Source: Thiorhodovibrio litoralis (lineage in GTDB: Bacteria > Pseudomonadota > Gammaproteobacteria > Chromatiales > Chromatiaceae). Taken from it: DNA of 64,000 nucleotides. Made by a program: the position numbers and the translations under genes. Each line of letters opens with the position of its first letter. The first letter of the stretch is position 1. Below the pieces are notes generated by a model. The model worked only from the letters and a program-made list of their open reading frames with translations. It ran no database searches and had not been told where the DNA came from. Shown piece by piece: positions 36,108 to 45,704 of the stretch. Location of the stretch: NCBI RefSeq assembly GCF_033954455.1, contig NZ_CP121473.1:4946501-5010500 (forward strand), read 5' to 3'.

Positions 36108-38909
36108 ATGTTCAACCTTAAGAACGTTCGACTCCAACCCAAGCTTATTGGGCTCATGCTGATCTCGAGCCTGGTGCCCTTGATCATCGTTGCCTGGTGG
36201 AGCGCGCAATCGGCGCGCGATGCACTGATGCAGGACGCCAACGGCCGCCTCGAGGCGGTGCGCGGGATCAAGCAGGGCCAGATCGAACGCTATTTTTCCG
36301 AGCGCGAAGGCGACATCAGTGTTCTGGTCGACATCGTGCGCAAAATCCAAGCCGATGCAACGGCCGCAATGGCGGCGCTGCACACCGAGAAACAAGAGCA
36401 TATCGAGCGCATTTTCGCGCGCTGGAAAGAACAAGTCACCCAGGTTGCAGCGAACACCGACCTGGCAGAGACCATCGACGTACTGACAGGCAATCAAGCG
36501 CCTTCAAGCTTTGACGGTTTGTTTGGCGCTAACCAGGCTGAGGCCTCGAATACTGCTGATCCTGGGCAGGAGCGCGAGCAGCTCAAGGCGCTCGCGGAGG
36601 AACTTGGCTGGAGCGATCTGCTGCTGCTCGATCGCAATGCGCAGATTCTCTATTCGGCTGCCGACGCCGAGAGCATCGGGGGTTCCGCCGAAGGTGCGCT
36701 AAAACGCGGCATTGAAGCGCTACAGGGTGACTCTGCCGAGCAGTTGGCCATCGCTGACTTTCAGCCCGATCCATCCGCCGATGGCCAACAGCGGGCTTTC
36801 ATGGTGGCGAAAATCGCCGGCGCGCGCGGGCGCCTGAGCGGCTATGTCGCCATGCCAATCTCAGCAGAAGCGCTGAATACCGTCGTGCAGGCACGCGCCG
36901 GAATGGGCGAGACCGGGGAGAGCTATCTGGTCGGAGCCCTTGATGGTGAAACCGCCTTTCGCAGCAACATGCTCACCATGGGCGACGGGCGCTATGTGAT
37001 CGGCACACCCATTTCGACCCCTTACATCGAACAAGCGCTCAACGGCGAGAGCGTCACTAGGATCTTCACCGACAGCAGCGGCAAGCTGGTGTTGGTCAAC
37101 GGCAGCCCGCTCGACATTCCCGGTCTCGACTGGGCCATTATCAGTAAACGCAACCTTGAGGAAGTCCTGACCCAGGCCGCACCAGGAGAGAGCGAGGATA
37201 TCTTCGCCCGCTTCGTGGAGCACTATGGTTACTATGACCTGTTTCTGATTCATCCAGAAGGTGAAATCTTCTACACCGTCGCCAAGGAAGCGGATTACAT
37301 GACCAACATCGTCGATGGCGAGTTCAAGGACTCGAACCTCGGCGAGCTCACGCGGGAGGTCCTGCGCACCCAAAAATTTAACCTGGCGGACTTTGCCCGT
37401 TATGCGCCATCGGCTGGCGCGGCGGCGTCCTTCATCGCCACGCCGATGATGAAAGGCGACCGAGTAGAAATGATCGTCGCCCTGCAAATGCCACTCGCCC
37501 CGATCAACGCCATCATGCAGCAGCGCGATGGCATGGGCGAAACCGGCGAAACCTACCTGGTGGGCCAGGACAAGCGCATGCGCTCGGACTCCTTCCTCGA
37601 CGCGACAAACCGCAGCGTACAGGCGTCGTTTAAGGGGACGGTGGCGGACAACGGCGTCGACACCGACGCCAGCCGCGCAGCGCTGGCGGGCGAGACCGAC
37701 ACCCGCATCATCATCGACTACAACGGCAACCCGGTGCTGTCGAGCTTCACGCCGGTCAAGGTCGGCAACACCACCTGGGCGCTGCTCTCGGAGATCGACC
37801 GCGCCGAGGTGATGGCACCGGTATGGCAGCTCATCCGCAACATCGCCATGATCACCGGGTTCTTTGTTTTGGTCGTCGTGGTGATTGCGCTGACCTTTGC
37901 CCGCAGCCTGAGCAAGCCGCTGGTCGAGGCGGTCGGCGTGGCCAAGCTGGTGGCCGACGGTGATCTGCGCGCCAATGTCGCGAGCGATCGCAAGGATGAG
38001 ATTGGTGAGATGCTGACCGCCATGCATAACCTGGTCGAGCAGCTGCGCGGGATCGTCGGCGACGTGCTGACGGGAGCCGACAGCTTGAGCTCCGCCTCCA
38101 GCGAGGTCAGCTCCACCGCCCAGGCCCTCAGCCAGGGCGCCACCGAGCAGGCCGCCAGCGTCGAGGAGACCACGGCGAGCATTGAGCAGCTCAATGCCTC
38201 GGTACAGCAGAACACCGAGAATGCGCGCGTGACCAATGGCATCGCCAAGAGCTCGGCCGATGAGGCACGCGAGGGCGGCGAGGCGGTCAACCGCACCGTC
38301 AAGGCGATGAAGGAAATCGCCAGCAAGATCGGTATGATCGAGGAGATCGCCTACAAGACCAATCTGCTCGCGCTTAATGCGGCGATTGAGGCCGCGCGCG
38401 CTGGCGAGCACGGCAAGGGCTTCACCGTGGTGGCCGCCGAGGTGCGCAAGCTGGCCGAAAACAGCGGCACGACAGCCCAGGAGATCAATCAGCTCGCGAC
38501 TAACAGCCTGTCGATTGCCGAGGATGCCGGACGGGTGCTCGAGCAGATGGTGCCCAACATCGTCAAGACCGCCGAGTTGGTGGAGGAAATTACCGCCGCC
38601 TCCGGCGAGCAGGCATCCGGCATTGGTCAGATCAACGAGGCCATGGGCCAGCTCGACAAGGCCACCCAGCAAAATGCCTCATCGTCTGAGGAGCTGGCAG
38701 CCACCGCCGAGGAGCTCAGCGGTCAGGCCGCGCAGTTGCAGGAGACCATGGCCTTCTTCAAAGTATCGGGCGGAAAGCAGCAGCGCGCCACGGCCAGCAA
38801 GCAGCACGCGACGGCCAGCAAACCGCGCGCGTCGGCACAGCGCCATGATGACTTTGCCGGCCAGAGCAGCGATGATGACACATCTTCACAAGACTTCGAA
38901 CGCTTTTAG
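36108..38909 (+). CDS. Methyl-accepting chemotaxis protein
   Basis: 933 residues. TM1 (about 13-32), a very large periplasmic region (33-574), TM2 (575-597), HAMP (598-650) and a signalling domain (650-890) with the hairpin tip EEIAYKTNLLALNAAIEAARAGEHGKG. The sensor part carries two copies of GMGETGExYLVG (about 264 and 475) that end dCache-like modules, so it probably holds two tandem ligand-binding units. The C-terminal tail is Ala/Lys/Ser-rich with ATASKQHATASKP-type repeats and an acidic end; there is no CheR-docking pentapeptide. The ligand is unknown. A cheW gene follows 12 bases later. Confidence 0.95.
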   Translation: MFNLKNVRLQPKLIGLMLISSLVPLIIVAWWSAQSARDALMQDANGRLEAVRGIKQGQIERYFSEREGDISVLVDIVRKIQADATAAMAALHTEKQEHIERIFARWKEQVTQVAANTDLAETIDVLTGNQAPSSFDGLFGANQAEASNTADPGQEREQLKALAEELGWSDLLLLDRNAQILYSAADAESIGGSAEGALKRGIEALQGDSAEQLAIADFQPDPSADGQQRAFMVAKIAGARGRLSGYVAMPISAEALNTVVQARAGMGETGESYLVGALDGETAFRSNMLTMGDGRYVIGTPISTPYIEQALNGESVTRIFTDSSGKLVLVNGSPLDIPGLDWAIISKRNLEEVLTQAAPGESEDIFARFVEHYGYYDLFLIHPEGEIFYTVAKEADYMTNIVDGEFKDSNLGELTREVLRTQKFNLADFARYAPSAGAAASFIATPMMKGDRVEMIVALQMPLAPINAIMQQRDGMGETGETYLVGQDKRMRSDSFLDATNRSVQASFKGTVADNGVDTDASRAALAGETDTRIIIDYNGNPVLSSFTPVKVGNTTWALLSEIDRAEVMAPVWQLIRNIAMITGFFVLVVVVIALTFARSLSKPLVEAVGVAKLVADGDLRANVASDRKDEIGEMLTAMHNLVEQLRGIVGDVLTGADSLSSASSEVSSTAQALSQGATEQAASVEETTASIEQLNASVQQNTENARVTNGIAKSSADEAREGGEAVNRTVKAMKEIASKIGMIEEIAYKTNLLALNAAIEAARAGEHGKGFTVVAAEVRKLAENSGTTAQEINQLATNSLSIAEDAGRVLEQMVPNIVKTAELVEEITAASGEQASGIGQINEAMGQLDKATQQNASSSEELAATAEELSGQAAQLQETMAFFKVSGGKQQRATASKQHATASKPRASAQRHDDFAGQSSDDDTSSQDFERF

Positions 38910-38921
38910 GCGGAGACCCGA

Positions 38922-39476
38922 ATGACAGAGGCAACTGCATCCCAGCAGCAGCGCAGCGCTGGAACCGACGTCGCCGACGAGGCGAACCAGTATCTGACTT
39001 TCTCGGTGGCGGAAGAACGGCTTGCGATGCCAATCGACGCTGTGCAGGAAATCATCGAAACCCCGCAGATCACCCAGGTGCCGATGACGCCCGACTACAT
39101 CCGTGGGGTCATCAACCTGCGCGGCAATGTCGTGCCCATTGTCGATCTCGCCGCACGGCTCAATCGCGGCGCGGCGACCCTGTCCAAGCGCAGCTGCATC
39201 GTGGTGGTCGAGGTGGAGTCCAACCGCAGCAGCTATGTGTTTGGCATGCTGGTCGACGAGGTCAAGAATATTCTCGACATTCCGCGCGAGAACGTCCGCC
39301 CGGCGCCCACCTTTGGCTCCGACATCAGCACGGACTTCATCCAGGCCATGGGCCGGGTGGAGGATGTGTTTGTGATCATCCTCGCCATCAACCATGTGCT
39401 CTCGGTGCAGGAACTGGCCGAACTGCAGAAGATGACCGAAGGCGCCAGCCTCAGCGTGCCGGAAGTCGGCGGCTGA
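38922..39476 (+). CDS. cheW: Chemotaxis coupling protein CheW
   Basis: 184 residues with a CheW-type SH3-like fold: QYLTFSVAEERLAMPIDAVQEIIE, then PDYIRGVINLRGNVVPIVDLAARL and VFGMLVDEVKNILDIPRENVRPAPTFG. CheW links receptors to the CheA kinase. GGAG precedes the ATG. It follows the chemoreceptor by 12 bases, so the two are one operon; no cheA, cheY, cheB or cheR is in the window. This pair may feed a pathway encoded elsewhere. Confidence 0.95.
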   Translation: MTEATASQQQRSAGTDVADEANQYLTFSVAEERLAMPIDAVQEIIETPQITQVPMTPDYIRGVINLRGNVVPIVDLAARLNRGAATLSKRSCIVVVEVESNRSSYVFGMLVDEVKNILDIPRENVRPAPTFGSDISTDFIQAMGRVEDVFVIILAINHVLSVQELAELQKMTEGASLSVPEVGG

Positions 39477-39521
39477 CCTGCGGCTGCCCGCCCCCTGTGA
39501 TGTTGTCGACTTGAAGACCGC

Positions 39522-39545
39522 GCCGGGCTGGATCGCGAGCCCGGC
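39522..39545. terminator. Hairpin between convergent cheW and batD
   Basis: GCCGGGCT (39522-39529) pairs exactly with AGCCCGGC (39538-39545) across an 8-base loop. It is in the 79-base gap between convergent genes, so it probably stops transcription from both sides. No clear T-run follows. Confidence 0.5.
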
Positions 39546-39555
39546 TGCGGCCGGT

Positions 39556-41577
39556 TCAGGACCGGTCCGGATAAAGCGGCGGCAGCTCCGCTTCAGCGTC
39601 GGTTGCCCGCGCATCCGTCTGCCCCAGGGCAACGCGGACCTGGTCCCAGAAGCCCTGGCCTGACCAATCCTCCCCCGGGGGCGCATAGAGCGCACGTTCC
39701 AACTCCACAATGGCTGCTTCGGCGCCTTGGGCTGCCGCAGCGCCTGTCACCCCCGGCTGGTCCCGTCCGCCGAGTCGCCGCGCCAGCATGCCGAGATTCA
39801 GCGGCGGATCATCCGGCCAAAGTGCTCGGGCGAGTGCCAGCAAGGCATCGGCGGTAGCTTTCGGGTCATTGTCCGCCGCCGCCTTGCGCACGGCCTCCCG
39901 CAAGGCGCTCTGGCGCGGCTGGCGCCCGGTTGGGCTGATGGCGGCGCCCTTGGCGCTGCCTGTGACTGCAGCCGACGCCCTTGCGGATTGATCACCACCC
40001 TGCGCCGCGCTGCGTTTCCCGAACGCGACCATGGTTGCCACACCCGCGGCTGCCAGCGCAAGCAGCGCGAGCAGGGCGCCGAGCAGTCCGCCCCAGATGT
40101 CAGAGCTGCCCGCACCTGGAGAGGCGGTATCGCCACGGTCTTCCGAGTCGGGCGTCATCTCACCGGAATCCGCGACCGCGGGGCGGTCGGGTTGGGCTTC
40201 AAAATCCGGTGTGGCCTCGACCGCTTCGCGATCGGGCGGAGCCGCCGCTCCTCCTGCAGCCGGCGCGACCTGCAGGCTGAGCGCCGGCACAACTGTCTCG
40301 CGTTCGCTTTTCGCCTGAATGTCCCACCAGCGCACCTTCAACTCCGGCAACTTGAGCGTGCCGGGCTGGGTGGGAATGAGCGTCACCGCCTGTTTGCTGA
40401 CGGCATAGACCACCTGGCCATCGGTGCGGGTTTCGTTCTCGGTCGGCTCACGATAGGTGCGCACAGCATCTGGCACCTGCATATCGACATCCGGGATCTG
40501 ACTGCCAGCAAGTCCTTTCGCGGTCAGCGTCAGGGTCCGAGTGACCGGCTCGCCGACGCGCAGCGCAGGCGGCTGACCAGCCCAGGAATCCGCAACCGTC
40601 AGCGCCTCAGCCGGCAGCCAATGACCGCCGCCGAAATCATCCGGTCGTGCGGCGACCTCAATCGTCAGCGCCCGGCTCTGTGCCCGCACCTGCTGGCCCG
40701 GCTGCAACATCGACAGTGGGTCGCTCGAAAAGTTGGAGCCAAAGGGAAAATCCTGAAACATGCGATCCAGACGCGGATCGCCGGAAGTTCGATTCCCGTT
40801 GCCAGCCGTGCTGCCAGAACGGCCTTGGGCGTTGGGCGTCAGCTCGCCCTCGAATACCACAGGCGGGATACGCAGCTCACCGCTGCGCTCCGGGCTCAGG
40901 CTATAGCGCCGCTCAATCACCTGATACTCTCGCCCATCGCGATTGGCGCTGTAGCGCTGATCCGGTCCCAGCCGCTCAAGCACCGCGCCATCAGCACGCG
41001 GATCGGTCAGGGTGCCGCCGCGAAGCGGCAGGGCGCTGTAGAGGCGCACCACCACCGGCAACTGCTGCTGCACCATCACCGGCTCATTGCTCGCCACCCC
41101 ATCAGGCCGCTCAAGTTCGAGTTCGACAAAGACATCATCCCCCGGACCACCGAGCGCGCCCTGCGGAACCTCCGTCACCTGCACCTGAATCGGCCGGGTT
41201 TTCTCGGAGCCAACTTCAATCGCCGGAATGGTCAGCTCCCCCAGCCGTTTCGGGCCCAAGGTGATGCGCCACTGCAGGCTGCTGCTCGCGCGTCCATTGA
41301 CGATGCTGATCTGCGAGCTGCGGCCAGTGCCAAGGATGTCAAAGTCCTGCTCCAACGGCCCAAGCTCCGGCTCGATACCCTGCCCCTGCCCTTCGGCCTC
41401 GATGGTCAAGGTCAGCGCATCGCCCTCATAGACCTGCTGACGGTCCACCATGGCGCTGACAGCAGCGCTGGCAAGCGCTGGCCAGACAAGCCAGGCGCAC
41501 AGGAGCAGGGTGACGGGACCGAACCTCAAACTCCGCGCCGAGGTCTGGAGCACCTTTTTCTTAGCTCGCGCCATCAT
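39556..41577 (-). CDS. batD: BatD-like oxygen-tolerance protein
   Basis: 673 residues. A Sec-type signal (about 18-38, FGPVTLLLCAWLVWPALASA) leads into a beta-sandwich repeat region typical of BatD: SAMVDRQQVYEGDALTLTIEAEG, LQWRITLGPKRLGELTIPAI and a second set with QQLPVVVRLYSALPLRGGTL. One membrane span follows (about 495-515, LLGALLALLALAAAGVATMVAF), then a cytoplasmic tail with LGMLARRLGG. Bat proteins affect aerotolerance in Bacteroides and are linked with MoxR. It is the last gene of the moxR-to-batD operon, 157 bases after batB, with no terminator seen between. Confidence 0.88.
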   Translation of the reverse strand: MMARAKKKVLQTSARSLRFGPVTLLLCAWLVWPALASAAVSAMVDRQQVYEGDALTLTIEAEGQGQGIEPELGPLEQDFDILGTGRSSQISIVNGRASSSLQWRITLGPKRLGELTIPAIEVGSEKTRPIQVQVTEVPQGALGGPGDDVFVELELERPDGVASNEPVMVQQQLPVVVRLYSALPLRGGTLTDPRADGAVLERLGPDQRYSANRDGREYQVIERRYSLSPERSGELRIPPVVFEGELTPNAQGRSGSTAGNGNRTSGDPRLDRMFQDFPFGSNFSSDPLSMLQPGQQVRAQSRALTIEVAARPDDFGGGHWLPAEALTVADSWAGQPPALRVGEPVTRTLTLTAKGLAGSQIPDVDMQVPDAVRTYREPTENETRTDGQVVYAVSKQAVTLIPTQPGTLKLPELKVRWWDIQAKSERETVVPALSLQVAPAAGGAAAPPDREAVEATPDFEAQPDRPAVADSGEMTPDSEDRGDTASPGAGSSDIWGGLLGALLALLALAAAGVATMVAFGKRSAAQGGDQSARASAAVTGSAKGAAISPTGRQPRQSALREAVRKAAADNDPKATADALLALARALWPDDPPLNLGMLARRLGGRDQPGVTGAAAAQGAEAAIVELERALYAPPGEDWSGQGFWDQVRVALGQTDARATDAEAELPPLYPDRS

Positions 41578-41734
41578 TGCTTGCGTCCCTTTGAAAACTG
41601 ATAGGTTGCGCTGATTTCCGGAATTGATGATCTCCGGCCATCGGTCATTGAACAGGGTCCGAACAGTGATTGGACCACAGGCAACAAGAATCTCCCACTC
41701 TGTTGGCCGAGAGCGTCATCAGCATCCACCATGC

Positions 41735-43744
41735 CTACCAGGGCTCTCCCGCCGCGACGCCCTGCTCCGGGCCGGCACGCTGACTGTATTGATAGAGGAA
41801 TTTTCGCCGCAGCAGGCCAGCCGGGTCATCGGGGATGCGTCTGAGCCACTGATCGGCGGCGGCGCGCGCTTCCTGCTCTTCGGGGCTTTGATCGGCGGAC
41901 TGACCGGCAGCCGCGGCTTGTTCGTTTTCGTCTCCTGTCTCGGCGTCGGCTGACTGAGCCGCCTCGGCCGCGGCGCGATAATCCTCGGCCGCCTGCTGCT
42001 CAGCTTGTTGATCGCGGCCGGACTCGATCTCGTCTTCGCCAGCAGGTTGGTCCTGATCGGCGCCGCTCTGTTGCTGTTGCGGCTGTTGCGCGTCAGATTG
42101 TTCGTTCGTATCGCCGTCGGAAGGCTCTTGCCCGGCATTCGCCTTATTCTGCTCTTCTTGCTGATCATCTGGCCCGCCGGATTGCTCCTGTTCGGAGCCG
42201 TCCTGTTGGTCGTCGCCTTGCGGCTGATCGCTGTCGCTTTGGCCAGACTGGTTCTGTTCAGACTCATTTTGGCCGGACTCGCCCTGATCTTGATTCTGGC
42301 CCTGATCTTGGCCTGACTCCTGATCTTGCTCCTCGTTTTGGTCGCCGGAATCTCCGCTCTGCTGCTCTTGTTGCTGCTGTTGCTCCAGCGCCGCCTTGAC
42401 CTGGTCGCGATTGTAACGGGCGTCCTCCTGCGCCGGGTCCTGCGTCAGCGCCTCTTCGTAGGCAGCCAGTGCGTCCTCGAGCGCGCCGGCGCGCGCCAGA
42501 GCATTACCGCGATTGTAGTGGTCGGTGGCGGTTTCGCCGGCGGCGAAATCCTCCGCGGCAGATTGATAGTCACCGGCGCGATAGGCTGCGGTGCCACGGC
42601 GTTGCGGATCGCGCGCCAGTTCACGTGCGCGCTGGTGGTCTTGCTCCGCCATGGCTTGGGCGGCTTGCTGATCCGAGCGCCACCACAGATCGTCCCAGCC
42701 GAGTGCTTGCGCGGGCGCGGGTGCCAGCGTCAGCATTGGTCCGAGTACGAATGGCAAGGTCACCAGCAGCCAGCTGCGGCGAAAGGCCAGAGCCGCCAGC
42801 GGCAGCAGGGCCAACACGATCCAGGGACCGAGCGGATACCAGGCCTGGGCCTGGTTCTCGGTCAAAACCGCCGGCAGCGCGCGCCCGGCGGTGCTTGAGC
42901 GCAGCACGGTGGCCAGGTCGCGGTCGTCGGAGGTCAGCGGGGTATAGGCGCCATTACCCGCCCGCGCCAGCGCGCGCAGCGCGTCGGTGTCCAGCTTAGC
43001 CATCACCGGCCCCTCGGCACGGCGCACGCCGGGCACTGGCGCGCCCTCCTCGGTGCCGACACCGATCACCGCCAGCCGATAGCCTTTGGCCGCCAGCGCC
43101 TCGGCCGCCGCGCGCGCGCGGGAGTCACCGGCATCGTCGCTAATCAGCACCACCTCGCCACCCTGAGCGCCGGCCTGCTCCAGCAGCGCACCGGCACGCT
43201 CAAGCGCAAGATCGGGTCGGCTGCCAGCTACCGGCATGATCTCCGGCTGCAGCGCCTCGAGCATGGCCGTGATGGTGGCGGCATCCTGGGTCAGCGGCGA
43301 GACGGTGAAGGCGTCGCCGGCAAAGGCGATCAGCCCGACGCGACCATCCTTCACCCGAGCCAGGATATCGGCCACCTTGTAGCGCGCGCGCGCCAAGCGG
43401 TTCGGCGTCAGGTCTGCAGCCAGCATGGAGCGCGACAAATCCAACACCACGACGCGGTCGGCGCCGCCTGAGTAGGTCGGCACAGGCTTGCGCTCGAACG
43501 TCGGATTTGCCAGCGCCAGCGTGGCGATCAGCCAACCGAGGCCGAGCAGCATCAAAGGCAGCCGCGCCGCAAAGCGGTTGAGCTCGGCCGGCTCGATGGT
43601 CAGCACCGGCAACAGCCGCTCGTCGATCACCCGGCGCCAGGCACTGCTGGCGCCTTGGCCGCTGGCGCTCAGCCACAACAAAAGGGCCAGCGGCATCAGG
43701 GCGAGGAGCCACCAGGGATTGAGAAAGTGAAAATCGCTGAACAT
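41735..43744 (-). CDS. batB: VWA-TPR protein, BatB/BatC fusion
   Basis: 669 residues. Residues about 1-80 have two spans flanking the VWA domain, which has an intact MIDAS (VLDLSRSM) and LVLISDDAGD region. Two further spans (about 300-350) are followed by TPR repeats (YRAGDYQSAAEDFAAGETATDHYNRGNALARAGALEDALAAYEEAL), then about 190 residues of Gln/Asp/Glu/Ser low complexity and a conserved end WLRRIPDDPAGLLRRKFLYQY. This corresponds to BatB joined to the TPR protein BatC, as in Pseudomonas. It lies 29 bases after batA on the minus strand. Confidence 0.9.
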   Translation of the reverse strand: MFSDFHFLNPWWLLALMPLALLLWLSASGQGASSAWRRVIDERLLPVLTIEPAELNRFAARLPLMLLGLGWLIATLALANPTFERKPVPTYSGGADRVVVLDLSRSMLAADLTPNRLARARYKVADILARVKDGRVGLIAFAGDAFTVSPLTQDAATITAMLEALQPEIMPVAGSRPDLALERAGALLEQAGAQGGEVVLISDDAGDSRARAAAEALAAKGYRLAVIGVGTEEGAPVPGVRRAEGPVMAKLDTDALRALARAGNGAYTPLTSDDRDLATVLRSSTAGRALPAVLTENQAQAWYPLGPWIVLALLPLAALAFRRSWLLVTLPFVLGPMLTLAPAPAQALGWDDLWWRSDQQAAQAMAEQDHQRARELARDPQRRGTAAYRAGDYQSAAEDFAAGETATDHYNRGNALARAGALEDALAAYEEALTQDPAQEDARYNRDQVKAALEQQQQQEQQSGDSGDQNEEQDQESGQDQGQNQDQGESGQNESEQNQSGQSDSDQPQGDDQQDGSEQEQSGGPDDQQEEQNKANAGQEPSDGDTNEQSDAQQPQQQQSGADQDQPAGEDEIESGRDQQAEQQAAEDYRAAAEAAQSADAETGDENEQAAAAGQSADQSPEEQEARAAADQWLRRIPDDPAGLLRRKFLYQYSQRAGPEQGVAAGEPW

Positions 43745-43773
43745 GGTTTGGGTGCGTAGAAGTGCTTTGTCGA

Positions 43774-44823
43774 TTAAAGACTCTTGTTGACTGGCGCGTG
43801 CTGATTGGCGCGAGTCCTTTGCTCCGGCGCGCTCGCACCCGGCACGGACAGCCTGCCGTTGGAGAGCGCCTTGGCCAATGCCGCCAGCGCACTCAGCGCG
43901 AGCGCCAGGCCAAGCGGCCAGGCGAAGAGCTCGGCGACCGGGCGGAAGCCTTCCTGCTCGGACTCGACCGGCTCGAGCTCATCGAGCAGGGCGTAGATCG
44001 ACTGCAGCTCGCGCAGGTCGCGGGCGCGGAAGTAGCGCCCACCGGTCTGCTCGGCAATGGCCTTGAGCGTGCGTTCGTCGAGCGGATTGCGCCCAAGCGA
44101 CATGCCGAAGGGGCCGCGCGGATCGGAGCCGATGCCGATGGTATGGATTCTCACGCCAGCCTCGGTGGCCAGCTCGGCGGCCTTGTCTGGCGCGATGGCG
44201 CCAGCGGTGTTGGCGCCGTCCGTCAGCAGAATCAGCACCCGCTGCTCGGCAGGCTGATCGCGCAGGCGCTTGACGGCCAAACCAATGGCATCGCCAATGG
44301 CGGTTGCGCGTCCGGCGAGTCGAGTAGCGGCCTCGAATAGCAGCGTGCGGACGGTTTCGCGGTCGAAAGTCAACGGGGTTTGCATATAGGCCTGCTGGCC
44401 GAACAGAATCAGGCCGACGCGGTCACCCTCGCGGCGCTCGATGAAATCGCTTGCGACCGCTTTCACAACGGTGAGCCGGTCGGTCACCCGCGCGCCGATC
44501 ACCATGTCCTTTGTTTCCATCGATTCTGAAATATCCACCGCCAGCATCAGATCGCGCCCGGCCAGCGGCAACGGCAGGGGCTCACCGATCCATTGCGGCC
44601 GCGCGGCAGCTAGCACCAGCAGCAGCCAGATGAGCAGCGCCAGCAAGACCAGCAGCCCGGTAGGCCGAGCACTCGATGCCTCCGGCCCGCGCATGACCAG
44701 GGCATAAAAAGGCACGCGCAACGCAGCGCCGTCGAGCGCGGGCGCGCGCGCCAGCAGCCAATAGGCCAGCAAGGGCAGCGGCAGGGCAAAAAAGGCCCAC
44801 CAGTGGGCGAAGCTGAAGGTCAT
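43774..44823 (-). CDS. batA: VWA-domain protein BatA
   Basis: 349 residues: spans at about 9-26 and 58-76, a VWA domain (about 90-290) with intact MIDAS VDISESM and ILLTDGANTAG, and a C-terminal span (AWPLGLALALSALAALAKAL). BatA and BatB are membrane-bound with the VWA domains facing the periplasm or cytoplasm depending on model. The ATG sits 20 bases after a duplicated copy of its own start region, which gives a seven-codon leader ending on the batA start codon (ATGA). The gap to DUF4381 (410 bases) holds a large inverted repeat. Confidence 0.9.
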   Translation of the reverse strand: MTFSFAHWWAFFALPLPLLAYWLLARAPALDGAALRVPFYALVMRGPEASSARPTGLLVLLALLIWLLLVLAAARPQWIGEPLPLPLAGRDLMLAVDISESMETKDMVIGARVTDRLTVVKAVASDFIERREGDRVGLILFGQQAYMQTPLTFDRETVRTLLFEAATRLAGRATAIGDAIGLAVKRLRDQPAEQRVLILLTDGANTAGAIAPDKAAELATEAGVRIHTIGIGSDPRGPFGMSLGRNPLDERTLKAIAEQTGGRYFRARDLRELQSIYALLDELEPVESEQEGFRPVAELFAWPLGLALALSALAALAKALSNGRLSVPGASAPEQRTRANQHAPVNKSL

Positions 44824-45233
44824 GGCAAGAAACTGAAGGTCATGGTCGTTGGTGCCCCTGACTTAAATCTTGGGCTTGCGGCTCGCGTTGGGCCGGGTGA
44901 CGGTCGCGGGGGACGCCGTGAATACTTCCATGTAGGCTTCACGGCGGCGTCCTGCCGCCGAGACCCCCGCGCCCGTCACCCGACCCAACACTCAAAGTCC
45001 ATCCGTGCTGTTAATCTAAAGTTCATGCGTGTCGGTGCTCAACGTTGCTTCGTTCTGGTGCTCGCAGTTCATCTGTGATTCTGCATAAAGTGCATTCGTG
45101 CTGGCAGTCGCGGTCCATTTCTACCGGCAATCAAAGCACATTCTTGGTCGCGAGCTTCTTCGTGGGCAGAGGATGGAGGTCCGACACGAAATCTTTACTT
45201 TACTCACCATTCCAACCCACCAGGTCATAAGGA
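44824..45233. other. Gap inside the Bat operon: leader mini-ORF and inverted-repeat element
   Basis: 410 bases between DUF4381 and batA on the minus strand, unusually long for this operon. It holds the seven-codon leader before batA (start 44843), the 101-bp inverted repeat at 44888-44988 and about 240 bases in which I see nothing coding. The inverted repeat may have inserted into a once tighter operon. Confidence 0.5.
44888..44988. repeat. REP/MITE-like imperfect inverted repeat element
   Basis: The left arm begins TTGGGCCGGGTGACGG (44888) and the right arm ends CCGTCACCCGACCCAA (44988); the arms pair over about 25 bases with a few mismatches. Inside are smaller pairs (ACGCCGTGAA with TTCACGGCGGCGT, and GGCGG...CCGCC). 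One arm recurs at 60037-60062. This looks like a small non-autonomous or REP-type element. In RNA it would form a long hairpin within the Bat operon transcript. Confidence 0.6.
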
Positions 45234-45704
45234 TCATAGGTTCCTTGCCAGCCAGTCGCGAGCCAGCGCGCGCAGCGCCGGGGCATCGCAGTCGGGGGCC
45301 GGGGCATAGGCGCCTTGTTCCAGCACCCGGCCGGCGCCTTTGGCGAATTGTCCACTGCCGCCGGTTTGGTCGAGAAACGCAAGCCAGGCAGCGCCGGTTA
45401 GCTCCGCGACCTGCTCACGTGGGAAGCGGCGCAGGGCGACGCGCTTGAGTAGCGCGGAGACACCGGCGATGAGCTGCTCGCAGTCATCGACGGCGGGCAG
45501 GCTGGCCAGCTCGCGCAGGACCCGATTGCGCAGCCTGCGGCGGCGCCACCAGCGCCATGCCAGACGCCCGAGCCATAGCAGCAGCGCGAGCAGCAGCAGG
45601 CCTAACAGCCACCAGCCGGGGGCCGGCGGCCAAAGGGACGGCAATCCAGGCTCGTGGATGTCGCGCAGGTCGAGCTGCGCGAGCAGCGCGGGGTCTGCCT
45701 TCAT
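45234..45704 (-). CDS. DUF4381 family protein (Bat operon)
   Basis: 156 residues. It begins with a DIHEPGLPSLWPPAPGWW motif typical of DUF4381, one membrane span (about 30-50, WLLGLLLLALLLWLGRLA), a basic RRRRLRNRVLRELASLP segment and a helical C-terminus. It overlaps the DUF58 gene by 4 bases (ATGA). Members occur between DUF58 and BatA genes in proteobacterial Bat operons; the function is unknown. Confidence 0.88.
   Translation of the reverse strand: MKADPALLAQLDLRDIHEPGLPSLWPPAPGWWLLGLLLLALLLWLGRLAWRWWRRRRLRNRVLRELASLPAVDDCEQLIAGVSALLKRVALRRFPREQVAELTGAAWLAFLDQTGGSGQFAKGAGRVLEQGAYAPAPDCDAPALRALARDWLARNL

Noticed and set aside
36861-38672. A 603-codon open frame opposite the chemoreceptor
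   Set aside because: It is antisense to a clear receptor gene, His/Gly/Leu-rich and without domain features.
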